The translations under genes were made by a program, and so were the position numbers. The notes beneath the pieces were generated by a model. The model saw nothing but the letters and a program-made list of their open reading frames with translations. It was not told the DNA's origin and did not search any database. Positions 33,578 through 40,982 of a stretch of 45,624 bases of DNA are shown in pieces. Numbering within the stretch: the first letter of the stretch is position 1; every line of letters begins with the position of its first letter. The DNA comes from Nonomuraea aridisoli. Its GTDB lineage: Bacteria > Actinomycetota > Actinomycetes > Streptosporangiales > Streptosporangiaceae. Location: assembly GCF_003236395.1 (NCBI RefSeq), contig NZ_POUD01000040.1:1-45624 (forward strand), given 5' to 3'.

Positions 33578-34642
33578 GTGAGCGTCGGCAGGATCGAACA
33601 TCCATATTTCGAGCTGGGGCTCAACTCGTTCGGAGAGGTCGCGACGGACGGTGGACGCGTGCTCAGCGATGCCGAGACCGTGCGCCTGCTCGTGGAGGAG
33701 GCCCGGCTCGCCGAGGCGGTGGGGCTGAACGTCTTCAGCGTGGGCGAGCACTACCGGGACGGGCACAACGATTCCGCGGCTCCGGTGCTCCTCGCCGCGA
33801 TCGCCACCGCCACGGGACACATCGGGCTGGGCACGTCGGTGACCGTGCTGAGCACCAACGACCCGGTCCGGCTGTACCACGAGTTCTCCACCCTTGACGC
33901 GGTGTCCGACGGCCGCGCCCGGATCGTGCTCGGGCGTGCCTCCGCGACGGAGTCCTTCCCGCTGTTCGGCTACGACCTGGCCGACTACGAGCGGCTGTTC
34001 GAGGAGAAGCTCGACCTCTTCCTGCGGCTCGAACGCGAGGAGCAGGTGACCTGGTCGGGGACGGTCAGACCGCCCCTCACTGGGCAGCGGCTACACCCCC
34101 GCATGCGGCCGGGCGGCATCCCCACCTGGGTCGGCGTGGGCGGCAGCCCGGACTCCGTGGTGCGCGCCGCCCGTCACGGCCTGCCTCTCATGATGGCCGT
34201 CATCGGCGGACGGCCCCAGCGCTTCGCGAGGAACGTCGCGCTGTACCTCAAGGCGCTCGAACGCTTCGGCCGTTCCGAGCTGCCGATCGGTCAGCACTCG
34301 CTCGGCCTCGTCGCGGACACCGACGAGGAGGCCGTCGAGACCTGGTGGTCGTACTGGCAGCCCGTCGTCGCGGCGCTCGCGGCCGAGCGCGGCTTCTACG
34401 CGCCGAGCCGGGAGCGGTACGAAGCCGAACTCGAGAACGGCGCGCTGTTCGTCGGATCACCCGACACGGTCGCCCGCAAGATCGCCCGGATGGCCCGCGA
34501 CCTCCGCCTGAGCCGCTTCGATCTCAAGTACGACATCATGCACCTTCCTCGCGACGTCCGTGCCCGCACCATCGAGCTGCTCGGCCGCGAGGTCGCCCCG
34601 CGCGTACGCGAGCTGCTCGCCTCGGACCCGGTCGGCTCCTGA
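33578..34642 (+). CDS. LLM-class flavin-dependent oxidoreductase
   Basis: The protein is 354 residues from GTG 33578, preceded by AGGAGGA. It is a bacterial luciferase-like TIM-barrel enzyme: LGLNSFGEVATDGGRVLSDA, GLNVFSVGEHYRDGHNDSAA, GLGTSVTVLSTNDPVRLYHE, DGRARIVLGRASATESFPLF, PTWVGVGGSPDSVVRAARHG and the C-terminal GSPDTVARKIARM. The GEHYR...APVLLAA and STNDPVRLYHEF patterns fit the FMN-using monooxygenases, not the F420 branch. It probably uses reduced FMN from the adjacent reductase to oxygenate a small molecule. The substrate is unknown. Confidence 0.92.
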   Translation: MSVGRIEHPYFELGLNSFGEVATDGGRVLSDAETVRLLVEEARLAEAVGLNVFSVGEHYRDGHNDSAAPVLLAAIATATGHIGLGTSVTVLSTNDPVRLYHEFSTLDAVSDGRARIVLGRASATESFPLFGYDLADYERLFEEKLDLFLRLEREEQVTWSGTVRPPLTGQRLHPRMRPGGIPTWVGVGGSPDSVVRAARHGLPLMMAVIGGRPQRFARNVALYLKALERFGRSELPIGQHSLGLVADTDEEAVETWWSYWQPVVAALAAERGFYAPSRERYEAELENGALFVGSPDTVARKIARMARDLRLSRFDLKYDIMHLPRDVRARTIELLGREVAPRVRELLASDPVGS

Positions 34643-34699
34643 CGACGCCGACGTTCGCACCATCGGCATCCTGGGCGCGGGCCAGGCCGGCACGCCCAC

Positions 34700-34732
34700 C
34701 TGAGTTGCAAAACTAAACTCAGAGGTTAGGAT
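34700..34732 (+). promoter_or_regulatory. Promoter of the SDR gene with an overlapping inverted repeat
   Basis: TTGCAA (34705-34710) and TAGGAT (34727-34732), 16 bp apart, are good -35/-10 hexamers. CTGAGTT (34700-34706) and AACTCAG (34716-34722) form an exact inverted repeat over the -35, so a repressor would block it. Its AGT-N11-ACT core matches the repeat at 32551. Confidence 0.6.
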
Positions 34733-34834
34733 GACCGCGGTGCATCGGTGCCGGGCGAACGGTTCGAGCCGGCCCGCAAGGGATGCCGTTCAGCCCGGCG
34801 ATCGGGCATGACGCCTGCACGACGAGGAAGAAAC

Positions 34835-35533
34835 ATGAGAATCACGGGATCAGTCGCCCTGGTGACGGGCGGAAATCGCGGTATCGGCCGCGCGTTCGCC
34901 CGCGCACTCGTCCACCACGGCGCGGCGAAGGTCTACGTCGGCGTCCGCGACCCGGCGAGCGTGCCGGATGCCGACGTCGTTCCCGTGCGCCTGGACGTCA
35001 CCGACGACGAGAGCGTCGCGGCGGCCGCGGCCGCCGCGGGTGACGTCGCCATTCTGATCAACAACGCGGGGGTCGGTGGTGCGAGCACCAAGCTGATGGA
35101 GGGCGCCTTCGACGGCGCTCGCCAGGCGATGGAGGTGAACTACTTCGGCACCTGGGCGGTGGCCCGGGCCTTCGCTCCCATCCTGGCCCGGAACGGTGGT
35201 GGAGCCCTGGTCAACATGCTCTCGGTGGCGTCCTGGGTCGGTCAGCCGCAGTTCCCCGGGTATGCGGCTTCCAAGGCCGCCCAGTGGTCACTGACGGACG
35301 CCCTGCGCAAGGCGCTGCGCGGGCAGGGAACCCTGGTGGTCGGGGTGCATGCGGGTTTCGTGGACACGGATCTCAGCGCCTGGACCGACGCGCCGAAGAT
35401 CAGTGCGGACACGGTGGCCGAGCTGACCATGGACGCGCTGATCCGTGACCGATTCGAGGTGCTGGCCGACGAGCAGAGCCGGAGCGCCAAGGCGGCGCTG
35501 TCGAAGCCGGTCGGAGCGCCGTCCGCTCTCTGA
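34835..35533 (+). CDS. SDR-family oxidoreductase
   Basis: The protein is 232 residues from ATG 34835 with GAGGAAG upstream. Short-chain dehydrogenase features: VALVTGGNRGIGRAFARALV (GxxxGxG), AILINNAGVGGAS (NNAG), and active-site Ser and Tyr-x3-Lys in SVASWVGQPQFPGYAASKAA. VHAGFVDTDLS follows. It is of the short FabG/SimC1-like type that reduces or oxidises small carbonyls. It has its own promoter with an HxlR-like box, and the isochorismatase-fold gene follows 93 bases later, perhaps cotranscribed. Confidence 0.9.
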   Translation: MRITGSVALVTGGNRGIGRAFARALVHHGAAKVYVGVRDPASVPDADVVPVRLDVTDDESVAAAAAAAGDVAILINNAGVGGASTKLMEGAFDGARQAMEVNYFGTWAVARAFAPILARNGGGALVNMLSVASWVGQPQFPGYAASKAAQWSLTDALRKALRGQGTLVVGVHAGFVDTDLSAWTDAPKISADTVAELTMDALIRDRFEVLADEQSRSAKAALSKPVGAPSAL

Positions 35534-35626
35534 TTCCCGCAAAGTGGCATTTGACCAGCGCTTTCTTGACTCCGTGAACGATGAGAACAATCCTGCACTT
35601 GCCGTCCGAAGCAAGGAGCAGGAGCC

Positions 35627-36256
35627 ATGTCCCAGGCGTACGACCCCCGCCACACGGCGGTGCTGCTGGTCGACCCCTACAACGACTTCCTGTCCGAGGG
35701 CGGCAAGATCTGGCCGCGCGTAGAGCGTGTGGCGCGGCAGGTCGGACTGCTGGATCACCTGCGCGCTGTGATCGCATCCGCCCGGGAGGCCGGCATGCGT
35801 CTGATGATCGTGCCGCATCGTCGCTGGGAGCCGGGCGACTACGAGACCTGGGATCACCCCAACCCCACCCAGCGCGCCATCATGGAGCGGCACAGCTTCG
35901 CCCGCGGAACGTGGGGCGGGGAGTTCCACCCCGACTTCCAGCCGCGGCCCGGCGACGTGGTGGCCCGGGAGCACTGGGCACAGAGCGGGTTCGCCAACAC
36001 CGACCTCGACTTCCAGCTCAAGCAGCACGGCATCACCCATGTCGTGCTCGTCGGCCTGCTGGCGAACACCTGCGTCGAGTCCACCGGCCGATTCGCCATG
36101 GAACTCGGCTACCACGTCACGCTCGTGCGTGACGCCACCGCGGCGTTCCTCCCCGAGATGATGCACGCCGCGCACGAGCTGAACGGCCCCACCTTCGCCC
36201 ACGCCATCACCACCACCGAGGAGCTCACCACCGCGTTCGTGGGGACACGCGCATGA
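35627..36256 (+). CDS. Isochorismatase-family cysteine hydrolase
   Basis: The protein is 209 residues with CAGGAGC upstream. The isochorismatase fold is clear: catalytic Asp in AVLLVDPYNDF, and catalytic Cys in HVVLVGLLANTCVESTGRFA, with TLVRDATAAF after it. The third catalytic residue, normally Lys in a VxxKxxxSxF segment, appears as Arg (VVAREHWAQSGF). That would be unusual for a working hydrolase. Members hydrolyse isochorismate, nicotinamide, N-carbamoyl compounds or oxamate. It probably belongs with the SDR gene just upstream; a strong terminator follows. Confidence 0.88.
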   Translation: MSQAYDPRHTAVLLVDPYNDFLSEGGKIWPRVERVARQVGLLDHLRAVIASAREAGMRLMIVPHRRWEPGDYETWDHPNPTQRAIMERHSFARGTWGGEFHPDFQPRPGDVVAREHWAQSGFANTDLDFQLKQHGITHVVLVGLLANTCVESTGRFAMELGYHVTLVRDATAAFLPEMMHAAHELNGPTFAHAITTTEELTTAFVGTRA

Positions 36257-36269
36257 AACCGACCGGAGA

Positions 36270-36318
36270 CCTGAAGTCCGAGCCGGCCATGACGGGAAAC
36301 GCCGGCTCGGGCTTCAGG
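36270..36318. terminator. Strong bidirectional hairpin
   Basis: An 18-base stem (36270-36287 with 36301-36318) closes a 13-base loop, with a single G-T pair. The arms begin CCTGAAG and end CTTCAGG. It lies between the isochorismatase-fold gene and the convergent secreted-protein gene, so it can serve both. Confidence 0.8.
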
Positions 36319-36332
36319 ATGGCGTGGCGGCA

Positions 36333-36713
36333 TCAGCTCCCGTGACGGATCGTGAGCCGGACGCATGAGGTGTTCAGCAGGCGATCTTCGCCTGGATTGA
36401 AATGCCAGACGAGGCCGTTGACACATTCGATGGTGCCCGTGTAATCCCCTGACGAGAGCCATTGCACCGGGAAAGTGCCCAGGGACATGGTGCCGACCGT
36501 CCCGCCGTAACACCGTGTCGGCCAGATGCTGCTCGGCGGCGGATACAGCCAGATCTGGCGCGGCAGCTCATTGGAGTTGCACGGCCGTTGGTTGATGAGG
36601 GGTTTGACGATCGGCGTGGTGTCCGTTGCCGCCGTGGCCGCGCTCGAAGGCGCCGCGGCCAGTCCTGTGGCGAGCGCGGCGCCGGCCACAGCCGTGAGTA
36701 GCTGTCTTCGCAT
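36333..36713 (-). CDS. Small secreted protein of unknown function
   Basis: The protein is 126 residues with GAAAGGGG before the ATG. A Sec signal is clear: MRRQLLTAVAGAALATGLAA, then AAPSSAATA as a probable cleavage region. The mature ~98 residues contain four Cys (QRPCNSNEL, PTRCYGGTVG, TIECVNG, NTSCVRL) and many aromatic and beta-prone residues, so a disulfide-bonded beta-sandwich is likely. The CYGGTVG and FNPGEDR pieces faintly recall crystallin-like folds, but I would not name it. A small hairpin precedes the SD. It lies next to the HTH/NB-ARC/TPR regulator gene and diverges from it. Confidence 0.75.
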   Translation of the reverse strand: MRRQLLTAVAGAALATGLAAAPSSAATAATDTTPIVKPLINQRPCNSNELPRQIWLYPPPSSIWPTRCYGGTVGTMSLGTFPVQWLSSGDYTGTIECVNGLVWHFNPGEDRLLNTSCVRLTIRHGS

Positions 36714-36721
36714 GAAGCCCC

Positions 36722-36737
36722 TTTCTCTTACGAGAAA
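36722..36737 (-). promoter_or_regulatory. Hairpin next to the SD of the secreted-protein gene
   Basis: TTTCTC-TTAC-GAGAAA is a 6-bp stem. In the minus-strand mRNA its 3' arm runs straight into the SD (GAGAAAGGGG), so the stem could limit ribosome access. Confidence 0.4.
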
Positions 36738-36907
36738 TCATGGGATCAGCGCGTGGAACGGCCCAGGACAGCAGCCGGACATTCGAGCGTCATTGACGGC
36801 CTAGACCTCGTCGCGACTCCGTTCCGCCGATCGGCGGCACGGCTTTTGCCGCGCTTCTTCGGCGTATGACAATGGCCTTCACAGCGGCGAACATCGGAGA
36901 CGCGTTG

Positions 36908-39472
36908 ATGCCCTCAGAAGAACGTGACGCTGCCAACGCCGACACTGCGAAGGAATGGCCGACGACGTTCGGAGGGTTGTTGCGCGCCTGGCGTGAGCGG
37001 GCGTTGTTGACCCAGGAGGAGTTGGCGGCACAGGCGGGCCTCAGTGCCCGCACCATCGGCCGGCTGGAAACCGGCGAGCTGCGACGGCCGCGCAGCACAT
37101 CCGTGCGGTTGCTGGCCGAGGCGCTGCGTCTGGACGATGCGGAGCTGGCGATGCTGACACGTGCCGCCAAGGACGCCCCGGAGAGCCCGGGCCCCGTACG
37201 GGTGCCGCCACGGCAGTTGCCCGCCGACGCGGTGGCGTTCGTCGGGCGGGAACACGAACTGGCGACGCTTGACGACGTCGGTGATCTGAGCACGCCGGGC
37301 ACGGTGGTGGTCACCGCCATCGACGGCATGGCGGGCGTGGGGAAGACCGCGCTGGCCGTGCACGCCGCACACCGGCTCGCCCCCCGGTTTCCCGATGGCG
37401 ATCTCTTCATCGACCTGCACGGATACACGCACGGGATGCCCCAGGTCGATCCGGCGGAAGCGCTGGCCAGGGTTCTGACGGCCCTGGGCGTGCCGGGAGA
37501 GTCGATCCCCCGGCACGCCGAGGACCGGGCGGCCCTGTACCGGAGCGTGCTGGCGGATCGGAAGATGCTGATCGTGCTGGACAACGCCGCCGACGAGGCG
37601 CAGGTACGGCCGTTGCTGCCCGGCGCGGGTGGTTGCCTGGTCCTGATCACCAGCCGGCGGAGGCTGGTCGGTCTGGACGATGTGCGCACGATGTCGGTCG
37701 GCGTGCTACCGCCGGCGGAAGCGGTCGCGTTGCTGGTGCGTACCGCCGGCCCCGAGCGGGTCGACGGAGAGCCGCCGGAGGCGCTGGCAGAGCTGGCCCG
37801 GCGATGCGGGCTGTTGCCGCTGGCGATCCGGCTGGCCGCAGCCCGGCTGAAGGCGCATCCGGCGTGGAGCGTGGCGCATCTCCTGGCACGGTTGGAGGAG
37901 CATCGGCGCCGGTTGAGCGAGCTGCACGCCGGGGACCGCAGCGTCACCGCGGCGCTCGATCTCTCCTGTCGCGGGCTGGCCCTCGCTGAGCAGCGTGCGT
38001 ACCGGCTGCTCGGGTCGCACCCTGGCACGGACATCGCCTCGGACGCGGTGGCCGCGCTGCTGGGCACCTCCGTGGTCCGGGCATCCGGCCTGCTGGACCG
38101 GCTGCTGGAGGGCAACCTCCTGCAAGAGCCGGTTCCCGGAAGGTACCGGTTTCATGACCTGGTCCGGGTTCATGCCGCCGCCCTGGCCGGCCAGGAACCG
38201 GAGGCCGAACGGCACGCCGCGGTGACCCGGCTGCTGGACCACTACAGCCGGGCCACCACGACGGCGATGGACCACCTCTACCCGTACGAGGCCGACATGC
38301 GGCCGCGTCTTCCGCCGGGTGACGCGCCCTCCCCCGCGCCGGCCGACGCCGAGGAATGGCTCGAGGCGGAGCTGCCCAACCTGCTGGCCCTCGCCCAGTA
38401 CGCGGCCGAACATGGCCATGTGCGGCACATCCGGCACCTGTCGGCCACCTTGCACCGGTGCCTGCGCATCCGCGGCCGCAACGCCGAGGCCGAAACCCTC
38501 GGCACACGGGCGCTCGCGGCCGCCCGCACCACCGCCGACCGTACGGGAGAGATGGAGGCTCTCCTCGCGCTCGGCGAGATCCGCCACCGGCAGAACCGCT
38601 ACGAGACCGCGATCGACGACAACCTGCGCGCCCTGGACATCGCCCGCGCCATCGAGCACCCCTCGGGAGAACTGCGGGCGTTGAACACCCTCGGCCTGCT
38701 GCGCGCCGTCCATGGAGATCACAAACGATCGATCGAGAACTTCGCGCAGGCGCTGGTCATCGCCCGAGCGGTCGGCCACCGCACCGGTCAGCTGGACGCG
38801 TTGATCGGCGGCGGGCACATCCACCGGATGGTGGGACGGCACGGCGAGGCGGCGGACGCTCTGGCCGAGGCTCTGGACATCGCTCGGGAGATCGGCCACC
38901 GAACCGGCGAGGTGCGCGCGCTTCTCGCGCTGGGTCACCTCCATCTCGGTCGCGACGAACACGAACTGGCCACAGACCGGTTCACCCGGGCACTGGAACT
39001 GGCCAACGGCACCGAGCACCGGCTCGGCCAACTCGACGGCTTCATCTCCTTGGGCGACATGCACCGCATCGGCGGGCGGTACGAGCAGGCCCATGCCTGC
39101 TACGAGCAGGCTCTCGACCTCGCGTGCGAGATAGGCAACCGCAACTGGCAGTACGAGGCCATCCACGGCATGGGCCGGCTGCGGCACGAGCAGGGCCGTC
39201 ACGACCAGGCAATCGACAGCCACCGCGAGGCCCTGCAGCTCGCCGCGGACCTGGACCAGCCGGGCGACCAGGCCCGTGCCCACGACGGCCTCGCCCACGC
39301 CCACGCCGCGCTGGGTCGGCACGAGGACGCCCGTCACCACTGGTCCCGGGCCCTGGCCATCCTGGCCGAGCTCGGCACCGACCACACCGACGAACCAGGT
39401 GTCGACGTCGCCGGCATCCGCGCCCACATGGCGGATCTCGCGACGGCGTCCGGAGACGGTCGCAGCCGCTGA
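36908..39472 (+). CDS. HTH-XRE / NB-ARC / TPR regulator
   Basis: The protein is 854 residues if begun at ATG 36908, which has GGAG eight bases upstream; ATG 36866 adds 14 residues without a clear SD. An XRE HTH comes first (LLRAWRERALLTQEELAAQA, GLSARTIGRLETGELRRPRS). Then an NB-ARC STAND ATPase: P-loop IDGMAGVGKTALA (~residues 138-150), Walker B KMLIVLDNA, and GLPLAIRLAA-like GLLPLAIRLAA. The C-terminal half has about eight TPR-like repeats (for example RYETAIDDNLRALDIARAI, RHGEAADALAEALDIAREI). Such AfsR-like proteins without a BTAD domain are ATP-switched regulators of secondary metabolism or development in actinomycetes. Two secreted-protein genes flank it. Confidence 0.9.
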   Translation: MPSEERDAANADTAKEWPTTFGGLLRAWRERALLTQEELAAQAGLSARTIGRLETGELRRPRSTSVRLLAEALRLDDAELAMLTRAAKDAPESPGPVRVPPRQLPADAVAFVGREHELATLDDVGDLSTPGTVVVTAIDGMAGVGKTALAVHAAHRLAPRFPDGDLFIDLHGYTHGMPQVDPAEALARVLTALGVPGESIPRHAEDRAALYRSVLADRKMLIVLDNAADEAQVRPLLPGAGGCLVLITSRRRLVGLDDVRTMSVGVLPPAEAVALLVRTAGPERVDGEPPEALAELARRCGLLPLAIRLAAARLKAHPAWSVAHLLARLEEHRRRLSELHAGDRSVTAALDLSCRGLALAEQRAYRLLGSHPGTDIASDAVAALLGTSVVRASGLLDRLLEGNLLQEPVPGRYRFHDLVRVHAAALAGQEPEAERHAAVTRLLDHYSRATTTAMDHLYPYEADMRPRLPPGDAPSPAPADAEEWLEAELPNLLALAQYAAEHGHVRHIRHLSATLHRCLRIRGRNAEAETLGTRALAAARTTADRTGEMEALLALGEIRHRQNRYETAIDDNLRALDIARAIEHPSGELRALNTLGLLRAVHGDHKRSIENFAQALVIARAVGHRTGQLDALIGGGHIHRMVGRHGEAADALAEALDIAREIGHRTGEVRALLALGHLHLGRDEHELATDRFTRALELANGTEHRLGQLDGFISLGDMHRIGGRYEQAHACYEQALDLACEIGNRNWQYEAIHGMGRLRHEQGRHDQAIDSHREALQLAADLDQPGDQARAHDGLAHAHAALGRHEDARHHWSRALAILAELGTDHTDEPGVDVAGIRAHMADLATASGDGRSR

Positions 39473-39764
39473 CCTTCCAGGGCATGGGGTCGGCGGGGGG
39501 ACGCTGACACCCCGGTCCGGAACGTTGACCTGACATTTCCCGGCACCCCGTCCAGCGGCCAGAAGCGAATGTCCAGCGAATGTCCGCCATGCGTCCTGTC
39601 AACCCCGTCTTCCGGCGATGCACAGTGGTCTCCTACCGGCGGGTGGGGCGATCATGGCGGGAGCGTGGGCGCTCTGGTACACGCCCGGCCGAGGCCGGCC
39701 CAGATCACCTTGAAACTCACCATTGACCATCCGTCGCAGGATGCATCGAGCGAAAGGATCTGCC
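39473..39764. other. Intergenic stretch after the NB-ARC gene
   Basis: There is no gene in these 292 bases. An 11-bp direct repeat (AGCGAATGTCC twice, 39564-39585) is the only clear structure. The promoter of the following secreted-protein gene should lie in the second half. Confidence 0.5.
39564..39585. repeat. Tandem 11-bp direct repeat
   Basis: AGCGAATGTCC occurs twice without a gap. It may be a tandem binding site or a chance duplication; it lies 180 bases before the secreted-protein start. Confidence 0.5.
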
Positions 39765-40073
39765 ATGCGCGCACGACTCACCGTCCCCGGGATCGTTCTG
39801 CTCACCGCGGGCGTCGCCGGCGCGGTCGTGGTCCCGTCGACGGCCGGTGCGGCGACCGCGACGCCCACGACGTCCACGACCCCGGCGCGTTCCGCCGCGC
39901 TGGCCTGTCATCCCTCTTGCACGTGGAATTCGAGTCTGTACGCGGACAGGAAAGCGGCCGAACTCGCTCTGTACCATCAAGCCCAGCTCCTCAGGGCGTT
40001 CAACTACGAGATTCTGGCCACCTCGGTGACGGCCGTGTATTCCATGTACCAGGCGTCCGCGACCTACCGGTAG
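39765..40073 (+). CDS. Small secreted protein of unknown function
   Basis: The protein is 102 residues from ATG 39765, with GAAAGGA upstream. A signal peptide is plain: MRARLTVPGIVLLTAGVAGA followed by VVVPSTAGAATA. A Thr/Pro-rich linker (TPTTSTTPA) leads to a short mature part with two Cys (ALACHPSCTWNSS) and a helical stretch (RKAAELALYHQAQLLRAFNY, EILATSVTAVYSMYQASATYR minus its last residue). It is not a family I recognise. It ends 15 bases before the convergent transporter gene. It may be a target of the adjacent NB-ARC regulator. Confidence 0.65.
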   Translation: MRARLTVPGIVLLTAGVAGAVVVPSTAGAATATPTTSTTPARSAALACHPSCTWNSSLYADRKAAELALYHQAQLLRAFNYEILATSVTAVYSMYQASATYR

Positions 40074-40088
40074 AACGGTCCGGTCTCG

Positions 40089-40982
40089 TCAGGACGTTTC
40101 GGGGTGCAGCCAGCGGGCGATCTCCTCCAGGCCGTCGGCGAGGTGGACGCCGCCCACTCCGTAGCTGATCCGGGCCGGCAGCAGCTTGACCCTGTCGTCC
40201 CGGACGGCGGCCAGGTCGGCCACGGCCGGGTTGTCCAGGAGCGGTGCGTAGGAAGCGCGGCCCTTGCCGGTGACGTCCACGAGCAGGATCGCGTCGGGAT
40301 CGGCGGCGATGAGTTGTTCGGCGGCGACAGGGCCGGTGGCGCCCAGGCCGATCCGGTCGGCGACCAGGTCACCGCCCGCCCGCTTGACCAGGTCGGAGGT
40401 GAGCACGTCGGCGGTGTTGATGAACGGCCGCCCGGCCTGGTTGGACAGGATCGCCACGCTGGGGCGGTCGGTGACAGCGCCGATCCGCTCCGCCACGGCG
40501 TCCGCGCGCCGGTCGAGCTCGGCGGTGATCTCGGCGGCCTTGGCCTCCGTGCCGAGAGCCCGGCCGAGCAGGGTGAGGTTCTGCTTGACCTCCTCCAAGG
40601 TGCCCCAGTTGTTGGTGATGGCGATCATCGGGATGCCGGCCTCGGCGAGCACCGCCTGGGCGTCCTGCTCGCCGTGCGCGTGCCGTCCCATGAGCGTCAC
40701 CTGGTAGGCGGTGAACGGGAACGACAGCGCGGTGTCCTGCGGCACATACGCGATCCGGCGGGCCAGCGCCTGAGGTCGCAGGGTGTGTACGGGCCGCTCG
40801 TCCAGCAGCACCCGTCCCCCGGTGGGCCGTCGCAGACCGGCGATGGTCCGCAGCAGCGTGGATTTGCCGGCGCCGTTCGGACCGACCAGGCCCAGCATCC
40901 GCCCGGGTGGCACGGTCAGGTCGACTCCGTCGAGCAGCACCGCTCCGTCGATCTGGACCCGTACGTCGTCGATCACGATCAC
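40089..40982 (-). CDS. Chimera: FecE-type ABC ATPase N-terminus fused to a siderophore-binding protein C-terminus
   Basis: The protein is 297 residues from GTG 40982 (AGGAG upstream, GTGA overlap with the permease stop). Residues 1-~103 are the front of an iron-siderophore ABC ATPase: IDDVRVQIDGAVLLDGVDL, Walker A GLVGPNGAGKSTLLRTIAGL, Q-loop IAYVPQD and VTLMGRHAHG. The LSGGE signature, Walker B and H-loop are missing. From ~residue 106 on it is the second lobe of a periplasmic metal-siderophore-binding protein (DAQAVLAEAGIPMIAITNNW, VAILSNQAGRPFINTADVLT, AAEQLIAADPDAILLVDVTG) without signal peptide or first lobe. The joint is in frame near 40665-40680. A deletion between two adjacent genes explains it; neither half should work as a transporter part. 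Confidence 0.85.
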   Translation of the reverse strand: MIVIDDVRVQIDGAVLLDGVDLTVPPGRMLGLVGPNGAGKSTLLRTIAGLRRPTGGRVLLDERPVHTLRPQALARRIAYVPQDTALSFPFTAYQVTLMGRHAHGEQDAQAVLAEAGIPMIAITNNWGTLEEVKQNLTLLGRALGTEAKAAEITAELDRRADAVAERIGAVTDRPSVAILSNQAGRPFINTADVLTSDLVKRAGGDLVADRIGLGATGPVAAEQLIAADPDAILLVDVTGKGRASYAPLLDNPAVADLAAVRDDRVKLLPARISYGVGGVHLADGLEEIARWLHPETS

